64,000 bases of DNA from Xanthoparmelia taractica. Its lineage: Eukaryota > Ascomycota > Lecanoromycetes > Lecanorales > Parmeliaceae. Numbering within the stretch: position 1 is the first letter of the stretch; every line of letters starts with the position of its first letter. Position numbers and translations under genes: made by a program. Below are positions 1 to 11,425 of this stretch, in pieces. The notes under the pieces are model-generated. The model had not been told where the DNA came from and searched no databases. It saw nothing but the letters and a program-made list of their open reading frames with translations. The DNA is taken from assembly GCA_033085395.1 (NCBI GenBank), contig JANQBS010000161.1, positions 29,480 through 93,479 of the forward strand. Direction: 5' to 3'.

Positions 1-1179
1 AATATCCGAAGAACCTCTGAAAACCAAGAATCTCCCCTCTTAAGCCCTCCCACCGCACATGACATATCCTAACATAATCAACATCCACACCTTGCACCAC
101 TTCAGTAAAGGAGGTCCTCTTTGCCTCAACAACTCCCGCCCCCTCAATCCAAGCCCCTTTCGACCCCCCCGACTCCCGAAAACCCATCAATCTCCACCGC
201 TACACCCACCTTTCATCACGCCCCCTCCCTTCAAGCAAAACATCAGAACCCGGAGCCCAACCCATCTTCACAACGCCTCATCACAGAACAGAACAAAACC
301 AAACCAAACCAACCCCCCTCTTATCCCCACCAATTCCCTCTTCCCCCCTCCCCTTCCCTCCCAGTCCCCTTTCCCTCCCCTCCCATCCCCATCACACTCT
401 CCTCTCCCCCCTCCAACCCCCACCCTCCAACTTCCACGCTCTCCCTCTCCCCTCGCTCCCCTTCCTCCTCCCGTCACTCGTCTTCCCTCCCCTCCAATTC
501 CCCCACACCACCTCCCCATGGAGAAAAACAAACCAAAACCCAAACCCAAAACCAACACCAAAACATCATCAACTCTCATCGCCCAATTTACTATGCCGAA
601 CTTCATCTAGCGAGTAGTGCGAAGGATAAGAAAAATAAATACTATCCGTTGGGGTTGAGGCAATACATCTGATGCTCGAACGCGCGAAGAACGAGGGCGG
701 GAAACCCCCGAAGAGAGAGAGAGAGAGGGTTCATAGGAAAGGATCTAAAGGGATGTAAGAGATGGATTGAAATAAGAAAAGTGAAGCGAAGGAGGTTGGA
801 TAGATGAATAGATGCTAGGAGATGCTAGGAGAGCGAGGTACGATTGAAAGGGTTGCCTGGCTACGTGCGTAATATGGTGAGTGTTTATATTAGGGAGATG
901 CAGCAAAGGAAGTGCATCAGATGAAATGATGCAATGTGCATTTTGAAGGGGAAGGCAGATGCTTGAAGACGGAGATAGAGTTGGGGGTGGCTGAGAAGGA
1001 AGAGAGGGCTTTGAGGGAGAGGAGGGGTGTGGGCTTCCCAGGGTGCTGAGATAGGCGGGAACGCTGTGTCTTTAGCTCTATTTGGATATAGCCCTTCTTT
1101 TGAGAAGCGGTAGCATTGCTTGCTGTTCGCCTACGCCCTCGAAAACCCCGTAGTATTACATGCCCTTTCCCAAACCAAC
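1..1179. other. Intergenic, pyrimidine-rich left edge
   Basis: No gene is supported here. Bases 120-530 are a strongly C/T-biased stretch on the plus strand that opens long but low-complexity Pro/Ser/Thr reading frames with no recognisable domain. Bases 680-900 are purine-rich and include a short GA repeat near 713-728. The right end holds the presumed 3' untranslated region of the neighbouring minus-strand EMP24 gene. Confidence 0.6.
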
Positions 1180-2019
1180 CTATACGACCCTCTTGACCTA
1201 TAATCACCCAAACATCAGCCTCTGCTCATCTTTCACCTTCCAGCACCCCGTCTCCACCAACATCAAGCCGCACGTACCTCAAAGAATCTCTTCAACCACC
1301 AGACCTGGAATATGCCCTCCCCAATTAAGACTCCCAGCTGAAATATACTCCACCACTTGACCCTGCCGTTTGTGCTTTCGGCTGTATTACGGTGTGTGCG
1401 CTCACGGACAACGATGTAGGATTGTTCGTCTTTGACTTGATTCAGCAGCTCGGCGAGTTGTTTCACTGTAGGAGTTACACGTTGTGGTCAGCAAGCCATG
1501 GCTCAAAACAAAGTCATTCCCCACCCATCCATAACCCTTACCCCCGCAATAGCAACACCATGACCTCGAGGTCCGTATTCCACGAACGCAAACATAGAAA
1601 ACGTCCAACAAACCTTCAGCCTCCAACGGATCACTCGGCGCCTCGCTCTCAGGCACATAAACAATCCCATGCACATTAAAGCTCACCTCCTTCGTGCTCG
1701 CACTCCACGCCTCATTACTAAAGCAATAAACATGTTTCCCGTCATTCCTCGCGTCGAACGAGTGATCGCCCGAAGACACCGCCTTCTGATTAACCAGGTA
1801 CTCGTTCGCAGTGGGGCCGACGATCCAGAAGTCGATTTCGAGGTTGCCGGCGCCGCCGAACTCGCGGTCGCCGACTTGGAAGGTGACGGTCATTTTGTCG
1901 TCTTTGTGGAGCATTTCGTGGAAGCATTCGCGTTGGTGGGCGCCCATTTGGATGTTGTGGGCGAGGGAGGTGGTGGTGAGGAGGGCTAGGAGAGCGGCGG
2001 CGAGGAAAGGGAGTCGCAT
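1180..2019 (-). CDS. EMP24: p24-family cargo receptor Emp24 (TMED2-like)
   Basis: Type I membrane protein of early secretory vesicles. p24 proteins form hetero-oligomers that select cargo, notably GPI-anchored proteins, into COPII vesicles and recycle with COPI. I read three exons: 2019-1614, 1465-1278 and 1197-1180, giving 203 aa. The ATG at 2019 opens a signal peptide (MRLPFLAAALLALL). A GOLD domain follows with two cysteines (RECFHE and YCFSNE), then a coiled-coil segment (VKQLAELLNQVKDEQ), the conserved VRERTHRNTAESTN stretch, one transmembrane helix and a cytosolic tail ending FFEVKRVV. The last six codons, including the stop, sit alone in exon 3. If intron 2 is not removed the frame ends in FFEVRAA, so splicing is needed for the normal sorting tail. 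The length is typical of the p24-beta group. The gene is divergent from the next plus-strand gene. Confidence 0.93.
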
Positions 2020-2647
2020 TTTGGCGACAGCGGAGATGGAGGGCGTGGGTAGAGGAGGATACTGTGGATGCGCTTGGTGTATTGATAGTGTGGAAAGGCT
2101 GAATGCATTGGTGAAAGGGAGAGCAGTATTTTGAAAGCTGGCATCGGCATGTCGGAGGTTGTGAGGGCTGATACGGGCATGACGATTGATAGGACCATGA
2201 CGGCGGAAATCCTGAGCAAGGCCCGGGAGATATCTCACGAGTTCCCCATCTGCAGGCATTCATATACTAGAATATGCAATGAATACTATTTTACGAGCAT
2301 TGCAGCTTCTGAATATCTGTATCATGATCTACCTGCGTGCTGCTTTGCCCCTCTAAGCAAAGCCAATGAATGAATAGAAGAATCTATATGTAGACATCAT
2401 TCACTTCAACAATCGTATAAAAGACGTAGACACGGTGGCACGATAATTTGATTATGCAGGACAAATCCAAGATGCCACGAATTATCACTTTTCTGCATTA
2501 GCGGCGGGAGCTAGACTGTGTGGTGATGATTTCGACAAACGTCTTTTTCACTCACTCACATCAACACTGTTGAACACGCACTGCCGGACCCAGCACCGGC
2601 TACTCCGCCATCACACTGAACAGCCAGTAACCTGTTCCTCAATCACC

Positions 2648-3667
2648 ATGGCGCCTTTCCTAAATGCAAGGGGCCAACCGGTCAAAATGAGCTTCTTCGA
2701 TCTCTTCGGACCCACCACACCATCTCGTAGCGGTAAAGGGATTCCACGTGGGGAGAGGAAAAAGGTGAGCAAGTCCCTGATCATGCATCTCACTCTGCCA
2801 GTGGACCCATCATCCCTCTGGACACCTCCAGTGCTTGACCTCTGCTCGATATTTTGTCTGACTCGAGAGTAATCAAAGACTGAAGAGTCCTCCCCCACCA
2901 CAGAGACATCACCCCAATCAACCGCAGCCACGGAAGCCCTTACCGAGCCAACAGTAGTCACCGCGTGGGAATATCCAGAATGGACGAGAATCGAAGAACT
3001 GGCGCTTCTTGGAATGAAAGCTCAGGACATGAGCTGGAAGGAAATCGGCGAAGCGCTAACTGGAAAGGATATGGAAGACGTCAAGAAGAAGTATAGAGAG
3101 CTTTATGTTGATGCGCCTGCGAATGTCAAGCCCAAGGAAGGAGACGGCAATCAGGAAGGGAAGAAGGACGAGAAAAGGGATGAGACGAACCCCGACGAAG
3201 CCAAGGCCGCCGAGGGGAGCAAAACGGAAAAGGCAGAGGGCAAGAAAGTTGGGAAGGAGTGGAAGAAAGGTCAGAAAAGTTCCAAAGCACAGAAGGGCAA
3301 GGGAAAGGCCGTAGAGGCAAAGCCGGAAGAAGTCAAACCGGAAGAAGACAGACAGGAAAAGCCAAAGGGAATTCTGATAGCGAAGGCAACGGCAGAAGAA
3401 AAAGGTAAAGGTGGAGAGTTGAAGTCGATCCATGGCCATCCGGTAATATTTGTCGATGACAACGAAGAACTAGACTTCGACGAGGTGAGTCCGAGTATCA
3501 AGGAGAGCCGTCAAGTCTAATTTTTGCCGCAGCTTCTGTACCTATACGGCCTGCACGCGCGGTATGACGAGCTGAAGTGGATCACGGTTGATTCGAAGTT
3601 CTTTGACAGGTTCGGAAAGAGGATCGGAACTGAGAAGTTGAAAGAGAAGCTGGCGGGTATCTCGTAG
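2648..3667 (+). CDS. Myb/SANT-like hypothetical protein
   Basis: I do not recognise a named family. Three exons (2648-2764, 2879-3484, 3533-3667) give 285 aa, with intron lengths of 114 and 48 nt. The first intron has a CTGAC branch-like site. The N-terminus contains MSFFDLFGP. Residues about 69-112 (WEYPEWTRIEELALLG, then SWKEIGEAL and VKKKYREL) have the Trp spacing and helix pattern of a Myb/SANT DNA-binding-like module. The middle is a Lys/Glu-rich, probably disordered tract of about 90 residues. The last exon encodes a compact conserved-looking tail (LYLYGLHARYDELKW) shared by fungal proteins of this style. A role in chromatin or transcription is inference from the Myb-like piece only. 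Start choice: this ATG has a good context (caccATGG) and leads straight into the recognisable frame. Confidence 0.75.
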
Positions 3668-6617
3668 AGGCTTGGACCATAAGTTGCTCAATTGATTAGT
3701 CGGCCTGTTATCACGGCCTTGTGCTGACAAGCTCATTGTTGACGATCGAAAAGATAGCTTACCGCCTAGCTCACTATCAAATTTCAAGACACGCATACTG
3801 AAAGAATCCTTTCCTGAGGCACATCAGTTAAAGGCCTTTGATAGCTCAACATGTCGGGCAGAACAGCCGACGAGGCAGTTCATGTCCGGGACTCGCAAGA
3901 CTACGGTCAGCAACTAACTGTGACATCTAGACTTCGAGAAGCGTTCATCGTGAGCTCCAACAATGAGAACGTGAGCAAGGACACAGGCAGAGAAAAGCGA
4001 GTGTCATGGTTCTGACGGACATGACTCTTGACAGTGGGGAAGAGGCAGGCAGCAGGCGAGGGGCCATAGCGGCTTCAATCGGGACCGGGAGGTAGACCGT
4101 CCACATCTGGAAGCACGACAGCTGACACCGTAGGCGCCTCCAACGCCAAATTCCACTCTATATTCGACTACCCTTGGCTGTGTTCACATATCGATAGAGC
4201 ATAGCTCCCGTAGGAGGGCTAGTACAAACGCATAACCCACATAGTGACAGCCTCCTGCCTCAGTGATTGACGAGTCAGAAGAACCTAGAAAGACTGCCCT
4301 TATGGGGTTGGGGAGGTACTTTCAACATGCTGGACAAGTCATGGAAGAAAGATCAGGCTGGAGGATCTTGCAGATGATGATTGGGACGAATTGGCGTTGT
4401 TCTACTGGAACAAACATGGGTTCAACCCACGGGTTTTCACGTTGAGGGGATTTTATGGGAATTGAGGCAGGGGTCGAAGAAGTTGGGTGCCATGGGTTGA
4501 GACGCTCTCTATTCTGCGGTATGAGGCTCATGAGCACTAGGGCTCGGCGGAAGAGGAAGGCCAAGGGAACAACGAGGAAGAGGGAAAAGGCATGCTGAGG
4601 CTGAGAATCGTTGCATCCTTTCTTTGGCATAATACTAGCCGGTTCAAGCTTACCTGGACGGCTCTATCCCCTCTGTTGGTCGAAAAGTGCGGTAGAATGC
4701 AAGGACAAGGTAGTCCATGGGGCGTCGTAGGGATTGAAGGTTACATCAAGCCATCGTTCTTTTTCCCCGTTGGTCTGGGCTAGTAAGAGCCGGTTTTGGG
4801 GATTCTTCACCGCTCCTTTGTCCGGTAGGAACTTTTGGATTAGATGGGATAAAAGTTAAACATGTTGTGGCGTAAGTTAGTCTAAAGGTCAAGAATTGAT
4901 TATGAAGGATGGTGGATGAGTTGTTCAAAATATGGCAAAGTTGTAGTAGAGTCCAGACACAGAGAAGAAGCTAGGATGAAAGTTGGAAGAAGGCATGTCG
5001 TTGGGATGAAAAGAAAAAGAAAAAGAGAAACGATGGGCCGGGCCTAAGCATATCTGAGGCCGCTAAGCGTAGCAGCTGGGCAGGTAAAATAGTACTAGGC
5101 CAAGCGAAAAAAAGAGGCCCCGTGATTCGCCAAAAGCTCCAACCTCCCAATACGCTTGCTTGAACCTGACATGCTTTACAATCCGGCAAAATAATTCTAC
5201 TTCGTACAGAGAAAATACAACAACACCATGATCATCTTTTCACAACCTTCTTCAGGCATCGCTGCCGTAGCTGGGCCTTTGGGCTCTTCGGCTCCATCCC
5301 TCTGGCCTGGAAAAATGCGACAGGGATCTTCCGCCAGCGAAATGAACGATCCGCTTGACACGTATGCAAGCACTACAAGCTGCATGCACCACCAACTCAA
5401 TCGAATATCCCGCTATCAACCACACCATGATCAGTATGAGCTCCTGCAGAGATACCGTACAACAACAATAATAATAATGCTCCCATTGCTCCCTTCCACG
5501 CGCATTGCATCATTACCACTCCTTTTCCCTTCCCCGACCTTCTCTTCTTTTCAATTGCCCTCCGAGCTTCCTGTCACTCTTTGACCCATTCGCCCAATTT
5601 CACCGCTGCCACTCCAACATCCCGCGCAAAAGGCGGTCACCAAAACTCAATCGCGGCACCGCGGCTCTGTCCGTTCTCCATTGGACCATCTCCGACTAAG
5701 GCAGAGATCCCGGGACAGACGAGGCGCAATTGACCGCGCACAAACATCTTTCTTCCTCGAGGACCTCGAGTCCCGAGAATCTACCTCCTCCACCAACTGA
5801 GGGCTCAATGCCTCTTCCCGTACTGCCCTGTATACCCTACTCCATCCTGCACGATTGACGAGCTCCACGACCAGTGTATGATAAGCGATTGAGGTTGTGT
5901 TACCTTTTTTGCTGCGTTCTTGTAAGTCAACTGCTCACGCTGAACCGTGCGTTCGCAGCTAATCTGGAAGTAGTGTTACACCCCAAAAGTAATTGCGCCA
6001 TTTAATCAAAGCCCTCATATACTCCAACGGCCGTACAAAATAGATCTGGAGTCTGGGCAAGAGAAGGAAGTACACATACCAATCAGACCTCTGGGAACAT
6101 ATAATTACCTTATCCCGGGAGATTCACCAATCAACAAGCGCAGCGGCTTCATCGCTGCGAATCATATTGAACGTCGCTCAGACCACGTGATAGGCGTTAC
6201 TTCGGAACTGCATCACCAGAATCATCTCCACAACATCAACCAATCACGGAAATGATGAAGGACATTGGCCGGGAATACATTTCAACGAACTTTGATAAAC
6301 CCTACCTAAGCCATCCACACATCAAGAGCAAAAGAAGTAACAAGATCTTCCATATCAGGGCGCGTGGTAGAAGGTGAGCTTGCCTGGATCGTGTGCTACC
6401 TGAATTCACTGTTCGAAGCTTCTTCACTCTTAACACTTCACTGCAGTGGCAACAACCACGCCTGGTTGCAACTTGGTGACACAAAGACACCTGGCGTAAC
6501 TGCGAGGTTGTCAGAGGAGTTGCCATCGCACCATTGCTGCTTCGGTCTCTACCATGAGGTCAAGCTGACCTAGTGGCGCTTTTGCAGAACCCTCGCATCC
6601 TCAACCCCTGCACGTTG
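3668..6617. other. Long intergenic region with decayed coding fragments
   Basis: No intact gene is supported. A 54-codon frame starts at 3851. Around 4360-4480 a plus-strand frame reads DDDWDELALFYWNKHGF before a stop, which looks like the residue of a former gene I cannot name. The remainder carries only short frames. The stretch from about 5880 to 6617 is probably the promoter and 5' untranslated region of the 14-3-3-like gene. Confidence 0.4.
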
Positions 6618-7559
6618 ATGGCCTCTTCGGAGGTCGATCAGAAGTTTCTAGGCAGGTTCGCCAAAGCTACTGACAGAAGCTACCCATACCTCTCTAGCAA
6701 ACTTTACAGAGTCCTAGGCCTCTCAGTCATCCTCTCCAAAAAGCTGGTCCGTGCCCGCCGACTTCGCCGACTGGACACCACCCGCGATACCAAGTCTCTG
6801 CAACTCTACCATCACATCATCTTTCTCTCACGCGAAGGTCTCTACATAATTGAGGAATATGTCCTCCCAATGGTGGAAAATACGCGCACTCACGCATTGA
6901 AAGTTCTCTGCCATAAGCTCCGCGCTAGCTTCTATCACATTTACGTTCTCTTCCACAACGAGCCATCAATCAGTCAGGCTGCTATACCCAGCTACAGTCC
7001 AACGACTGCGGAAAAAGGCAAAGCACCGGTCTACCGGAACTCAATAAGGCCCTCTCCTCCCTTCCCAGAAGGTGGGCCAGTCCAACCTATCGGGCCCCTT
7101 CCTCCCGGCCTCAGCCCGGTCTCCGTACCCAAACCTTCGGCGTCCTTCCTTCTACCAGCGCAAAACTACATCCCACGAGCGTCCGAGTGCTTCGATTACG
7201 CCTGCAAGCTCGCCGACACCTTACTCTCCGGCTCTCATCCGGTCCGCCTCTCTGTTAAGACGGAATATGCAGCCTATCTCTACGATTGCCTCCACGATGG
7301 TGAGGGTAGCAGGAGATTAGCGCAAGTAGCGATTAAAGAAGTGTACCTCGCGCAAGAGGGTATGGATGACGACATGTTCGAGGACGCGGCGGAATTAGTG
7401 GGTATACTGGGGAAGATGATGAAGCGGAGGCTTGGTGGAGCTGGCAGCCAAGGCAGTGGAAGTACTCCAAGGGCCGGCGATGGAAGTAGCCCTAGCAGCA
7501 CGCCAAGACCTGGAAAGGTCGATAAGTCCGAGAAAGAGCTACCTGACTTGCCGGATTGA
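6618..7559 (+). CDS. Divergent 14-3-3-like protein
   Basis: Intronless frame of 313 aa. The open frame extends upstream only from a non-ATG codon, so the ATG at 6618 (MASSEVDQKFLGRFAKA) is the start. The sequence has an all-helical pattern resembling 14-3-3 proteins: helices containing LYRVLGLSVILSKKL and HHIIFLSREGLYIIEEYVL, and a C-terminal block with FDYACKLADTLL, the DP/HP-RL equivalent SHPVRLSVKTEYAAYLYDCL and SRRLAQVAIKEVY. The last matches the 14-3-3 region where helices 7-9 build the phosphopeptide groove. Two features are unlike canonical 14-3-3: a Pro-rich insert at about residues 130-190 and a Gly/Ser/Pro-rich disordered tail ending KELPDLPD. The usual triad of basic residues plus Tyr is not clearly conserved, so phosphopeptide binding is uncertain. 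Canonical fungal 14-3-3 is about 260 aa and far more conserved, so this is a diverged relative. Confidence 0.8.
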   Translation: MASSEVDQKFLGRFAKATDRSYPYLSSKLYRVLGLSVILSKKLVRARRLRRLDTTRDTKSLQLYHHIIFLSREGLYIIEEYVLPMVENTRTHALKVLCHKLRASFYHIYVLFHNEPSISQAAIPSYSPTTAEKGKAPVYRNSIRPSPPFPEGGPVQPIGPLPPGLSPVSVPKPSASFLLPAQNYIPRASECFDYACKLADTLLSGSHPVRLSVKTEYAAYLYDCLHDGEGSRRLAQVAIKEVYLAQEGMDDDMFEDAAELVGILGKMMKRRLGGAGSQGSGSTPRAGDGSSPSSTPRPGKVDKSEKELPDLPD

Positions 7560-9345
7560 CGATAGGATGATGCTCGCTTCGGTACAAATCTCATTGCGGG
7601 AGTTGGCGCATGATTGGGGGAAAGGAGATCGGTTCTCTTGGGCTCTGGCGCAGGGAAGCACCACCCATCTAGGACGTTTCAGCCGGGAAGAGCATGTGCA
7701 TATTTCTATTCTACCCTGTCCTAATTGTGGGCGGACAGCTTGATACCCTTCTCTTTGAGAGCGATTAGAGCGATTAGATAGAGAAGCTGCTTTAGATTTA
7801 TATACCGTCCTCGATCAAATACAACAACCCAGGGGTCGCGTTGTTAGTAGCGGATCCCCACCATCTTTGCAACCAACCATCCACCATTCCACCTAAACAC
7901 ATCACCTACAAAAACAAGATAGCACCTCCCGCCCTCACTCTCCGCGTTTCCGCAGTCAAAGCTCTACATAGGCAAAAGAAACCAAACCTGTCCTCGAAGC
8001 ACCAACCCCACAATCCGCCCTGAAAGCACCCTCCCCCTCCCCCACCCCCCACCCCCAAAGTGCCCTCACCTAGCGCTCTCGACTCTCCACACTCACACCC
8101 TCAACCCGCTTCTCATTCCCTCAGCAGCTACCTCTACCTCTACTCTACCCTACATCCTTAACCCCCCCCCCCCCCCCCCCAACACCCCCTGGCCGGCGTG
8201 CTGGCAGAGACAGAGACAGAGGCAGACCTGCATTGGCATCCAGAAGCGCGGTGCGTGATGTGGGGGTTTTGCTAGGGGATTGTATGACGTACGTCTCCCC
8301 TTCCTCTCCCTCTCTCTCTTTCTCTCTCGCTCTGTCTCTCCACGTCGTTCTAAAGGCTTGATTGATTCAGATACTAATGCCCAAGCGTACCCAGGCCTGC
8401 GCCTATACCGCGGCGCCGTGAACCACTCCTACGTCCGGAAAACATGTGACGCGAAAACGTGCGAGGGGACATGTGTGATGGGAGAGTGTCGTCTGCATAG
8501 GTTTGTGAGAGTTTGTGGTTGTGCTGTTGAGCGATGTAAGAGTGGTGTTGTGTGTGAGGGGATGGGAGGGGATGTGGGATATGGGATATGGGATATGGGA
8601 TATGGGATATGGGATATGGGATATCAAATGCGGCTGTGGGTAAGGAGTAAGGTGGAAGGAGGAAGGCGGACGCTGCTGCTAAGAGCGCGTATATTGGTGC
8701 GGTGGGTGCGGGGGGAGGGGGGGAAGTGCTACGCTACAAGAACAACGGGCGTCAGGATCGCGGATTCGGGGATAAATGTGGCTACGAAGGGCCCATCGGG
8801 TTCGGTTGGCGCGAGTCAGAGGGGCATTGGGATAAGTTCGAGTTCTGTGACTTCTACGCCGTCCTCTATTTCTATGGCCAGCACTGGACCTACAACTGGA
8901 GCATCGACAGTCACAAATCCGTTCACGACGTCTCCGGCCTCTTCTGCACCGGGGACGAGTACGAGCACGGCTCATGGATCTGGTGAAAGGGTTTGGCACT
9001 ACTCAGCCCTATCATTACAGTTGGAATTTTCAGGTACGCATAAACCATCCGTCACCATAATTTCAACATAAAACACATGATGGTCCAAAGGTGGAGATTT
9101 GCATCTCGATACAAGCGTACGATTTCGACGCAGTTTTAGATATTGAGTAACTGACAGATTTTCTACGAAGATGCAGCAGTTCAACTCAGATTCAAGTGTT
9201 CTTTCAGAAAAACGAACGTTTTGAATGGCGGACAACCAATCCTATTTTTCGCCATCACAACCAGCACGTTCTAGCATCTTGCTACCAAGCATCTACGCCC
9301 GCTCTGTTTTTCATTGTGAGGTTCACGGTACCCCAGTCTAGCTTC
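7560..9345. other. Intergenic; homopolymer, heptamer repeat, Ser/Thr-rich open frame
   Basis: This stretch holds a 19-C homopolymer (8162-8180), a CT-rich tract at 8293-8340 and a GGGATAT tandem repeat (8576-8624). The plus-strand frame 8280-9071 stays open across the repeat. It contains a Cys-bearing piece (RKTCDAKTCEGTCVMGEC) and a Ser/Thr/Pro-rich stretch at about 8760-8985, the composition of a secreted or cell-wall glycoprotein. I could not build a complete exon chain with a start and consistent splice phases, so I do not call a gene. A decayed or poorly resolved cell-wall protein is possible. Confidence 0.35.
8576..8624. repeat. GGGATAT heptamer tandem repeat, 7 copies
   Basis: Seven perfect consecutive GGGATAT units. 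Because seven is not a multiple of three, a reading frame crossing it cycles through all three phases of the unit. Confidence 0.95.
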
Positions 9346-10449
9346 TCAGTATAGCTTCTCCGTCATTTGCTGTTGGTATTGCAGAGCAGTGATATCATCG
9401 TATCGAGCGGGGTTGCTTGAATTGGTGAAAGCTGGCAATGGGCCTACCGAAGTATCACGATGAGCTTTGAAAAAGAAAATTGAGGAGTAGCGAGCAGGGC
9501 AAACGCCCTCTTCTTTTCCCTTCATCGATGGCGGTACGTTGACTTGATGCAATCCTGCACGAATTCGATCGTTGGTCCACCGCTGAAAGGTGTTGCTGAT
9601 ATTGACGACCATTTCAGTAGGAGCATTAGGATCGCCTGGCGTAACAGGTATGAACGTCCGTGGTCGAGCTCGGTCCTCCATCTCTAGCCCGCCAACCGTA
9701 TCTTGGAACAACAGTGTGATGATACCAAAGTCAGTGTGTGGCCATGTTCTTTTTGTTTTACCATTGCTCAACACATGCAAATCGGTGGGCGGATAGTGGT
9801 TCAGGCGGATCTCACTGGCTGCAGGGATACATCGATCGACAAGCGTCCCTTTGTCCAGGTTCAAGCCAAGTTCCATGGCAGCCATGATCTGAAGACTGAT
9901 GTCCTGAAAGTAGCTGTAGCACGACTCCATTAGAGGCTTGAATTCTGGCAAGTCTTGAGTCGGCCATTTGTTGACATATTGAGTGTCATCTGGAGGGCCC
10001 GCATCGAAGAATTCCTTGACGATCCGTCAGCAAATGGCTATGGAATAGTCGACGAGATAGCTCAAGGTTACTCGTTCATCTTTCAAATCATCGCCATTGC
10101 CCGTCTTGACGTTTTCCTTGGACAGCTTTGCGGTGACCTCTGCGCCTTTCTGGCTCCAACCTCGCTGCGGTTTGGGACCTTTCTCGTTTTCGATCTGCCT
10201 TTTGGTTCTAAGAGGTAAACTGAACAGATCTTTGGTCTGTATTCTCATGGTCAGCATAGTTTGGTCCACCATCAGAAGAACGTGTACCCCTTGAAGATAA
10301 TCTTTGATAGTTGATTCGGGCACTCCGTGGTTGATGAGCTTCACAAAGCCATGCCTCTCAAAGCTTGCAACTAACGACTCGCCTAGCTGACGTTTTTGCG
10401 AGGCTGACCCGGTGAGGAATAAGGAGAAGTCAAGAGTAGGAAGATCCAT
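9346..10449 (-). CDS. 2-oxoglutarate/Fe(II) dioxygenase, isopenicillin N synthase-like
   Basis: Probable non-haem iron oxygenase using 2-oxoglutarate, cytosolic. Exons: 10449-10288, 10236-10072, 10014-9346 (331 aa). The introns are 51 and 57 nt, both with a GCTGAC branch site near the acceptor. The DIOX_N-type N-terminus reads MDLPTLDFSLFL...GFVKLINHGV. The catalytic jelly-roll shows NHYPP, then the iron ligands His and Asp in PHTDFGIITLL, a later His in RAGLHQV, and the 2-oxoglutarate-binding Arg-x-Ser (RYSSIFF). All active-site residues are therefore present. Start: the chosen Met gives the usual family length, but the frame stays open upstream to ATGs at 10602 and 10710, and up to 87 extra residues are possible. 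It is divergent from the P450 about 1 kb away, suggesting a shared promoter region. Substrate unknown. Confidence 0.88.
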
Positions 10450-11425
10450 GCTTCCGTGTGGTCGAGCTACGTCTTTGTAAGCTTTGCGAATCAAGCTTTC
10501 TGCGTGTGAACGATGATATCGGTAGGATGGAGAATTGGATGCTTGGGTGGCCTCCTTTATTATCCTCAACGCCTTACCCAGGATATTTGATCGCTCCCCC
10601 ATCACGATCAAGGAATCTTCTGGAGATCGCTCACAGCTTCCGGCATCCGACGTCGGCTTTATGAGTACTTTCCCCACCCAGAAACCCGCCAATAGGTAGC
10701 TACATCTCATTCTTGAATCTGCGGAATCGTTGCAATAGTGTCATCCTTCGGCTACACCGGGGCTGCGCTGACGTGGATGCTGCTATTCTAAGGCGTAGTA
10801 GCAATCTCGACCCAGAATAAATGCATTGAATGCACCATCAGTAGCATTCTGAGCGATAATTACAACCAACTGTCGATCACATGCGTCTTTCTATGGATTT
10901 CCGCAATGATGGCCGCTCAATGACTGGCGCTTTGTTCCTTTGCCGAACGTGCCATCATGAGTGGTTATTAACACATAAACTGTCTTACTCAGACACTCAG
11001 ACCACAAAGGGATTTACTTAAACTGGGGAAAGGTCTCTAGGGTAGGATGAGCCTTACATGAAGCAATTTCTGGGACAATAGAACTCACCGACTAGTAGTT
11101 TGTCATGGTTAATCATTACCCTACAGCCTTCTCAACCTCGCTGCCTGGTTCTCCTTTAGATCGATCGTGCATTCCCCCGTGAAAAGGCGGTCAATGTGAG
11201 GCTTTTTCGATGCCTAGAACATCTCGCAAACCTGTTACCTTACTTCATCATCTGGAAAAGCTTCCGCAATCGGTGCTATTCGGCTACACAAGCGCATTCT
11301 TTAAGCGAAGCATACTGGGACTTGAATACGACAAGCTGTCTAGGGATTTGGTCTGCCTCCTTCATCTTCTCGCAAGCTATTTCTCACAGAATTGATAGGA
11401 ACAGTAAGACTTGATTGAAGTTGTC
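10450..11425. promoter_or_regulatory. Divergent intergenic region, dioxygenase and P450
   Basis: The two oxidase genes are transcribed away from each other from this stretch, a layout often linked to co-regulation in fungal metabolic clusters. The left 260 bases may instead be coding if the dioxygenase begins at an upstream ATG. I see no binding site I can assign with confidence. Confidence 0.4.

Noticed and set aside
59..672. Two overlapping 183-codon plus-strand frames
   Set aside because: Composition is only Pro/Ser/Thr/Leu from a C/T-rich tract; they overlap in different frames, have no domain, and reflect base bias.
8162..8180. C19 run as a CRISPR or structured array
   Set aside because: Simple homopolymer; no repeat-spacer structure anywhere in the window, and the organism is eukaryotic.
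9955..10294. Plus-strand frames opposite the dioxygenase
   Set aside because: Antisense to well-supported exons with active-site motifs.
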